From Candidatus Nomurabacteria bacterium (GTDB lineage: Bacteria; Patescibacteriota; Minisyncoccia; Phycocordibacterales; UBA1006): a DNA stretch of 10,307 nucleotides. The notes beneath the pieces were generated by a model that did not search any database, was not told the DNA's origin, and saw only the letters and a program-made list of their open reading frames with translations. Of this stretch, positions 7,335 to 10,307 are shown piece after piece (position 1 is the first letter of the stretch; the number at the start of each line of letters is the position of its first letter). Where the stretch lies: positions 1 through 10,307 of the forward strand of contig JAOULM010000023.1 of NCBI GenBank assembly GCA_029882015.1. Direction: 5' to 3'. The translations under genes and the position numbers were made by a program.

Positions 7335-7514
7335 CTAATCTTTTTCTTCAACAAACTCCAGCTCCAATTGCGTTACACTTCCTGGAAAAGGAATTTCGAC
7401 TTCTCGATTGCACTCCATGGAAAATATTTTATTTGATTCAACTAAAATTATATCACAAGGTTGAAACTTGATAATCCACTGTTTTTTAGATACTATGTGC
7501 AGTATTGGCCCCAT
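7335..7514 (-). CDS. Hypothetical small protein (59 aa)
   Basis: I do not recognise this protein. From ATG 7514 it encodes 59 residues beginning MGPILHIVSKKQWIIKF and ending QLELEFVEEKD. Alternating hydrophobic residues suggest a small beta-rich fold, with no membrane segment or signal peptide. A TTG at 7529 could extend it by five residues. It faces the division cluster, and a hairpin with a T-rich tail on its own strand starts 11 bases after its stop, which is the main support for it being real. It is the only reading frame of note between ftsI and the tRNA. No clear promoter was found, and its upstream region is the hairpin-rich stretch 7532-7662. A chance open frame remains possible. Confidence 0.45.
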   Translation of the reverse strand: MGPILHIVSKKQWIIKFQPCDIILVESNKIFSMECNREVEIPFPGSVTQLELEFVEEKD

Positions 7515-7531
7515 CGTTAAATGAAGCAAGG

Positions 7532-7662
7532 AGCATAGCGGCTATGCTGATATTTATGCCGGAGTCATAATTTACAGAACGTAGTGATAATAAATTATAG
7601 ACTCTCGGCCATACGGTTTACCGTTAGACCGAAAGTAATGTATAGTCTGCAACAGGAACTGT
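7532..7662. other. Hairpin-rich region upstream of tRNA-Glu
   Basis: Four inverted repeats in tandem. (1) AGCATAG/CTATGCT at 7532-7548 with a CGG loop. (2) A 17-bp stem at 7558-7574 with 7591-7609, made of GCCG, GAGTC and ATAATTTA blocks separated by two single-base bulges, with a 16-nt loop. (3) ACGGT-TT-ACCGT at 7613-7624. (4) ACAG-GAA-CTGT at 7652-7662. No open reading frame fits. It could be a small structured RNA on either strand, the leader of the minus-strand gene, or a palindromic repeat. A TATAGT at 7641-7646 is a possible -10 for the tRNA. Confidence 0.4.
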
Positions 7663-7682
7663 AACCACAAAACAATATACAT

Positions 7683-7754
7683 GGTCCCATCGTCTAACGG
7701 TTAGGACACCAGGTTCTCAATCTGGTAATCAGAGTTCGATTCTCTGTGGGATCA
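7683..7754 (+). tRNA. tRNA-Glu (anticodon CTC)
   Basis: A complete 72-nt cloverleaf. The acceptor is GGTCCCA (7683-7689) with TGGGATC (7747-7753), one G-T pair. The D arm is GTCT/GGAC with a GG-containing loop. The anticodon stem CCAGG/TCTGG has loop TTCTCAA, giving anticodon CTC at 7716-7718, which reads GAG. The variable loop is 4 nt, and the T arm CAGAG-TTCGATT-CTCTG is canonical. CCA is not encoded. The base at the discriminator position is A, whereas G is common in bacterial tRNA-Glu. A strong terminator follows. Confidence 0.95.
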
Positions 7755-7757
7755 CAA
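7737..7757 (+). repeat. tRNA 3'-end direct repeat, copy 1 (att-like)
   Basis: A 21-bp segment covering the end of the T loop, the T stem, the acceptor strand and 3 bases past the tRNA. It is repeated exactly at 7909-7929, 172 bp downstream. Duplications of tRNA 3' ends are the usual mark of site-specific integration into tRNA genes. Confidence 0.85.
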
Positions 7758-7765
7758 AACACAAA

Positions 7766-7799
7766 GTCATCACGCAACGCGTGGTGGCTTTTGTGTTTT
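7766..7799 (+). terminator. Intrinsic terminator of tRNA-Glu
   Basis: GTCATCACGC (7766-7775), an AAC loop, and GCGTGGTGGC (7779-7788) form a 10-bp stem with two G-U pairs. TTTTGTGTTTT follows and is itself nearly complementary to AAAACACAAA before the stem. It starts 12 nt after the mature tRNA end. Confidence 0.92.
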
Positions 7800-7803
7800 G
7801 CAG

Positions 7804-7925
7804 GGACCCACAGGGAATCGAAAGACGGAGGCTGCAAAGCCAGCGAGCGTAGCGAGATGAAGCCGAGTCAGGGTCGTGCGGCAAATGCGTAGCATTTGAA
7901 CGTCTGACCGATTCTCTGTGGGATC
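7804..7925 (+). repeat. Palindromic element with tRNA-derived ends
   Basis: The outer arms at 7804-7827 and 7901-7925 are inverted and imperfect (CCCACAGGGAATCG against CGATTCTCTGTGGG, then AGACG/CGTCT), with mismatches that would be G-U in RNA. The right arm is the duplicated tRNA-Glu 3' end and the left arm is a diverged inverted copy of it. Inside are GGCT-GCAA-AGCC (7830-7841, a GNRA tetraloop), a GCGAG-CGTA-GCGAG direct repeat (7843-7856), and a perfect CAAATGC-GTA-GCATTTG hairpin (7882-7898). It is non-coding. It is richer in G+C than the genes that follow it. It may be a small non-autonomous mobile or structured-RNA element. Confidence 0.55.
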
Positions 7926-7929
7926 ACAA
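7909..7929 (+). repeat. tRNA 3'-end direct repeat, copy 2 (att-like)
   Basis: Exact 21-bp copy of 7737-7757. The rest of the tRNA is missing upstream, so it is a fragment and not a second tRNA. The TTGACA of the next promoter begins 2 bases after it. Confidence 0.85.
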
Positions 7930-7930
7930 C

Positions 7931-7960
7931 TTGACAATAGCATAATAATATGCTATTGTT
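7931..7960 (+). promoter_or_regulatory. Promoter embedded in a palindromic operator, upstream of the CPBP gene
   Basis: A consensus TTGACA at 7931-7936, 17-bp spacer, and TATTGT at 7954-7959 with an upstream TGC (extended -10). The spacer and -10 lie in an inverted repeat, ACAATAGCAT (7934-7943) with ATGCTATTGT (7950-7959). Counting the centre, 12 of 13 base pairs are symmetric. A dimeric repressor bound here would block polymerase; that regulator is not identifiable in the window. A predicted start near 7966 gives a leader of about 40 nt. Confidence 0.7.
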
Positions 7961-8006
7961 ACTGTAATAAAAATTGTTTTTAACTAACTAAATAAAACTA
8001 AATACA

Positions 8007-8669
8007 ATGGAATACTTAAAGATATTCATTACCATCATGTTGGCTATGCTGACTACCTTTGCTGTTGTTAATACTATTGTTTCTGAGTGGAGCAATAGGG
8101 GGTTTATTCTTGATATCTGGAAAAGGTTTACCTTACGAATGTTTGCAGAAGTTTTTTCTGTGCTGATTATAGTTATAGTTGTCGGATTCACTTGTTATTT
8201 CACGTTGCCTTTTTTGAGATTCGGCTGGCTTAGCTTGTTTGTTGAAGGGGGTGGTAACATAGCGATTGCCCCAATAATGGAGGGAGCAAAATATTCATTT
8301 CAATTGATTCGGATACTTCCTCCAATTTTCTTGTTTTTCTTATTGGTAGCACTTCCGTTTTTTGCTAAAGCTGAAGAGGAAGCGTTCAGGCATGGATATG
8401 AAGATTGGAGGGGGATAGTTATACAGTCTATAAAGTTTGGATTAATCCACTTATTGGTCGGTATTCCCATCTACGCTTTTATTCCGCTCAGTATCGCAGG
8501 ATTTTTCTTTGGCTATAAGTACAAAAGAGCTTTTGAAAAAAGTAGAAATAAAGGTACTGATGTTTATTGCTCTCGTGAAGAAGGTGTACTCGCTAGTACG
8601 GCTTATCATACTTTATACAATTCAATACTTATTTTATTTTTATTGATTGTTTGTATTGCAATGGTTTAA
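8007..8669 (+). CDS. CPBP family intramembrane glutamic protease (Abi-type)
   Basis: A 220-residue polytopic membrane protein with hydrophobic stretches near residues 4-26, 45-72, 98-120, 150-172 and 203-220. The three CPBP (PF02517, Rce1-like) motifs are in order: EExxxR as E123-E-E-A-F-R128, FxxxH as F144-G-L-I-H148, and HxxxN as H201-T-L-Y-N205. These residues form the membrane-embedded active site in the family, so the enzyme looks intact. Bacterial members are linked to bacteriocin self-immunity, peptide maturation or phage-related abortive functions; the substrate cannot be told. It has its own palindrome-embedded promoter, starts at ATG 8007 without a Shine-Dalgarno, and ends at a terminator 16 nt on. 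It follows the duplicated tRNA end, and an attC-like repeat comes after it, so acquisition is plausible. Confidence 0.85.
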   Translation: MEYLKIFITIMLAMLTTFAVVNTIVSEWSNRGFILDIWKRFTLRMFAEVFSVLIIVIVVGFTCYFTLPFLRFGWLSLFVEGGGNIAIAPIMEGAKYSFQLIRILPPIFLFFLLVALPFFAKAEEEAFRHGYEDWRGIVIQSIKFGLIHLLVGIPIYAFIPLSIAGFFFGYKYKRAFEKSRNKGTDVYCSREEGVLASTAYHTLYNSILILFLLIVCIAMV

Positions 8670-8685
8670 ATTTAATTTATATTGA

Positions 8686-8717
8686 GTCCCGCCAGATTAT
8701 AAGGTGGGGCTTTTTTT
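8686..8717 (+). terminator. Intrinsic terminator of the CPBP gene
   Basis: GTCCCGCC (8686-8693) pairs with GGTGGGGC (8703-8710), including two G-U pairs, around a 9-nt loop, followed by T7 at 8711-8717. Confidence 0.9.
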
Positions 8718-8911
8718 ATTATATAGTTCTATAAAACAATAGGTAATGATTCACAACATGTATTCATAGAATCTAACGCTGTTATATGGCTGATAATCAA
8801 ACATAAGCGGGCGTTGAAAAACTACTAAATACACGGTTCCATTTAATAACCATATTTTCTATAGTGTTCCATTGCAGGTACGGAGAGCTCACAAAATAGA
8901 CCTAAAAAAAT
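8718..8911. other. Non-coding gap between CPBP and HEPN-like genes
   Basis: No open reading frame is supportable here. It contains a small TATAG-TT-CTATA inverted repeat (8722-8733), the attC-like repeat (8771-8819), and a weak promoter candidate for the next gene: TATAGT at 8860-8865 with a poor TTCCAT at 8837-8842. Confidence 0.5.
8771..8819. other. attC-like inverted repeat (integron recombination site candidate)
   Basis: The left end ATCTAAC (8771-8777) fits the attC inverse core RYYYAAC exactly. The right end GTTGAAA (8813-8819) fits the core GTTRRRY at 6 of 7 positions. AACGC/GCGTT and TTAT/ATAA pair between the two halves, with asymmetric unpaired bases. It lies 3' of a single-gene unit, where a cassette attC would be. 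Against it: 49 bp is short, the core is imperfect, and neither an integrase nor a second attC is visible. Confidence 0.25.
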
Positions 8912-9541
8912 ATGAATACAGAAAACAACAAAAAAATGTCGTATACTTTTCCACCGCTTTTGGAATCGTATCTTTCAATTTACCAAGACTATTGTGCATC
9001 CCTACTTGGTTGGCAGCTTGTTGATTTTGAATATCTAAAAAATAAAGTGTCGAAGCACCCTTCAGACACAGTAGGGTTAGGGTCCAACTCTCTGAAAACT
9101 TTAAATGATAGCTCTAGGGAAAAAATAAGTTTCTCTTTCTTAAAAAGCATAGGAAATATAATTAACAAAGATTTGAAACCTAATAAATATTTATCTTTCT
9201 TGGCCCAAATGACAGTTGGTCATTGCTGGGAAATACTTTCCATTGATTATAAAAATAAAACCGGAAATGATCTCAGGTCCATGCAAAATCCGGTAGTGCA
9301 ATTTTGTAGACATATTAGAAATGGTTGTTTTCATGCAAACAAATTAAACATAACAATTACAATCAAACCAAGTGGAGCAGAATGGGGAGGAATAAAAATT
9401 ACAAACAAAGATAATAATCGACAAATTTTTGCCAACGGAGTAAAAAATAAAAAAATAATCCTTGACTATGGTGATGTTTTGCTTTTATTATGTGACACAT
9501 CAGCAATTATTAATTGCTACATAATAAAAAAGCAGCGCTAG
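8912..9541 (+). CDS. Hypothetical protein with HEPN-type RNxxxH motif
   Basis: A 209-residue soluble protein, not matched to a named family. The key feature is FCRHIRNGCFHAN at about residues 131-143, where R136-N137-G-C-F-H141 fits the Rx4-6H motif of HEPN domains. In many HEPN proteins this motif is a metal-independent RNase site, seen in toxins, abortive-infection proteins and CRISPR effectors. Helix-rich sequence precedes it (about 15-130) and a beta-rich tail follows (ITITIKPSGAEWGGIKI onward), which ends in a hydrophobic stretch near 187-205. Whether the site is active is unknown. No antitoxin-like partner adjoins it. The coding sequence is rich in AAA, AAT and ATA codons, more so than the housekeeping genes, which may indicate foreign origin. 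It is convergent with purN and their stop codons overlap. Confidence 0.6.
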   Translation: MNTENNKKMSYTFPPLLESYLSIYQDYCASLLGWQLVDFEYLKNKVSKHPSDTVGLGSNSLKTLNDSSREKISFSFLKSIGNIINKDLKPNKYLSFLAQMTVGHCWEILSIDYKNKTGNDLRSMQNPVVQFCRHIRNGCFHANKLNITITIKPSGAEWGGIKITNKDNNRQIFANGVKNKKIILDYGDVLLLLCDTSAIINCYIIKKQR

Positions 9542-9550
9542 GCTGCTTTT
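9528..9550. terminator. Bidirectional terminator shared by the HEPN-like gene and purN
   Basis: AAAAGCAGC (9528-9536) and GCTGCTTTT (9542-9550) are perfectly complementary around a GCTAG loop. Flanking A- and T-tracts make it usable from both strands. Both convergent stop codons lie in the loop. Confidence 0.88.
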
Positions 9551-10197
9551 GGTAAATATTCGTATCCTTCTGGAACAACAACCGGGTCATTCAGATCTCC
9601 TGACCAGGATATTTCTCCATTCACAAACATTTTGGTGATAATGGGTTGCCAATGCTGTTCGGCTTCGCGGACAGATTGCTTCAAAGATTCCCATGATTCA
9701 TGACCAGCGATTGGAATTAGAAATTCAAATATAATCGGGCCATCATCATATTTCGCTGTAACACAATGCATGGTAACCGCAGTATCTTCTAAATCACCAG
9801 ATTGAAAACGCTTGAACGCTTCTTTGTGAACATTGTCACCATACATCCCAGCGCCGCCTAGTTCAGGCAAAATCCCAGGATGAATGTTGATTGTTTTGTT
9901 TTCTGGTAGCCCAACAGTCAATTTTAACCACCCAGACAATGAAATATGTGTTGGTTGAAATCTATCCAGAATCTTTTGATATTCATCAGCGCCGCGTGGC
10001 ATAGGGAAGTGGCAAAAAGTAATTCCATATTTGTCGGCTATTTTACGGACCCCACCGTGTTCATGGTTAGACACCACAGCAACTATAGGCAGCCCAGCAT
10101 TAATCAACCCCTCGAACCCTGAACCCCCACCATCTTTTGATCCAGAGGCAAATACAAGTAATTTTTTCTCCATATTGTTTTCTGTTTTTTCGTTCAT
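9538..10197 (-). CDS. purN: Phosphoribosylglycinamide formyltransferase (PurN-type)
   Basis: Transfers a formyl group from 10-formyl-tetrahydrofolate to GAR in purine synthesis. From ATG 10197 the product is 219 residues, the usual PurN size. The N-terminal LLVFASGSKDGGGSGFEGL is the substrate loop. The catalytic Asn and His are N104 and H106 in INIHPG, and the catalytic Asp is D151 in YDDGPIIF. The GGAGMYGDNVHKEA segment resembles the GGKGMYG-HVHEAV form seen in Bacteroidetes-type PurN. The start is uncertain: TTG 10203, ATG 10197 or ATG 10173 are all in frame. ATG 10197 is chosen because it lies just after an extended -10. No other purine genes are visible, so the enzyme stands alone here. 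A different formyl acceptor is possible. Confidence 0.88.
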   Translation of the reverse strand: MNEKTENNMEKKLLVFASGSKDGGGSGFEGLINAGLPIVAVVSNHEHGGVRKIADKYGITFCHFPMPRGADEYQKILDRFQPTHISLSGWLKLTVGLPENKTINIHPGILPELGGAGMYGDNVHKEAFKRFQSGDLEDTAVTMHCVTAKYDDGPIIFEFLIPIAGHESWESLKQSVREAEQHWQPIITKMFVNGEISWSGDLNDPVVVPEGYEYLPKAA

Positions 10198-10211
10198 ATT
10201 CAAGCCTGTAT

Positions 10212-10220
10212 ACTATATCA
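10212..10220 (-). promoter_or_regulatory. Extended -10 promoter of purN
   Basis: On the minus strand TGATATAGT is an extended -10. A TTGAAA upstream is only 14 bp away, too close for an ideal -35. The predicted start near 10205 leaves a leader of roughly 8 nt before ATG 10197. Confidence 0.5.
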
Positions 10221-10262
10221 TTTTTAAAATTTTTCAAGGGTAATCAATTTTTGATCTACAAA

Positions 10263-10293
10263 AAAACACCCGACATAATTCGCCGGGTGTTTT
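10263..10293. terminator. Hairpin terminator at the right edge
   Basis: AAAACACCCG (10263-10272) and CGGGTGTTTT (10284-10293) are perfectly complementary with an 11-nt loop. On the minus strand it is followed by a T6 tract. It probably ends a minus-strand gene lying beyond the window, upstream of purN, and separates that gene from the purN promoter. Confidence 0.85.
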
Positions 10294-10307
10294 GAAAAAG
10301 TATAAAG

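Noticed and set aside
7616..7700. GTTAGAC in 7623-7629 and GTCTAAC in the tRNA D arm as integron core sites
   Set aside because: They are in the wrong relative order for an attC, the tRNA match is part of normal D-arm sequence, and the spacing and pairing do not fit.
7909..7929. A second tRNA gene
   Set aside because: Only the T-arm and acceptor 3' segment is present; no D arm or anticodon arm precedes it.
10031..10243. 70-residue plus-strand open frame opposite purN
   Set aside because: It is antisense to the conserved N-terminal part of purN, runs through the purN promoter, and has no promoter or known motif.
1..10307. UGA read as glycine or tryptophan (genetic code 25 or 4)
   Set aside because: All recognisable proteins are full length under the standard bacterial code and none needs read-through of TGA.
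1..10307. CRISPR array or insertion sequence
   Set aside because: No regularly spaced repeats of CRISPR type, no transposase or recombinase reading frame, and no IS-like terminal repeats were seen.

Overview
The window looks like a chromosomal piece of a small-genome bacterium, most plausibly a Patescibacteria (Candidate Phyla Radiation) lineage. This is inferred from A+T-rich DNA, a stripped-down mraZ-rsmH-ftsL-ftsI cell-division cluster with no mur genes after it, no visible Shine-Dalgarno sequence before any start, and very compact transcription units bounded by hairpins. TGA terminates none of the eleven genes, but it is not read as sense either, so the standard bacterial code fits. Lineage confidence is moderate because no ribosomal or 16S marker is present.

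Layout. 1-1538: the 3' part of a PBP2/MrdA-type transpeptidase, its stop codon inside a long hairpin. 1582-2101: greA with its own extended -10 promoter, apparently leaderless, then an intrinsic terminator. 2110-3714: lysS with promoter and strong terminator. 3733-7292: division cluster. A MraZ-box array surrounds the mraZ promoter, followed by a leader of about 135 nt with two hairpins, then mraZ, rsmH, an FtsL-like membrane protein and ftsI. ftsI also has an extended -10 promoter of its own just before its start.

7293-8006 is a gene-poor but structure-rich stretch. It holds a likely small minus-strand gene with its own terminator, several hairpins, tRNA-Glu(CTC), the tRNA terminator, and a palindromic element that ends in a second exact copy of the tRNA 3' end.

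8007-9541 is an accessory-looking stretch. It encodes a CPBP-family membrane protease whose promoter lies inside a near-perfect palindrome, then a 49-bp integron-attC-like inverted repeat, then a protein with a HEPN-type RNxxxH motif. The HEPN-like gene converges on a PurN-type formyltransferase. The two genes share a CTAG that supplies both stop codons in the loop of a bidirectional terminator.

How the genes work together: MrdA and FtsI are the two class B transpeptidases, for elongation and septation. MraZ probably controls the cluster. RsmH, LysS, GreA and tRNA-Glu serve translation and transcription. The CPBP/HEPN-like pair beside a tRNA with a duplicated 3' end is the most likely horizontally acquired or defence-related part, but no complete known defence system can be demonstrated.
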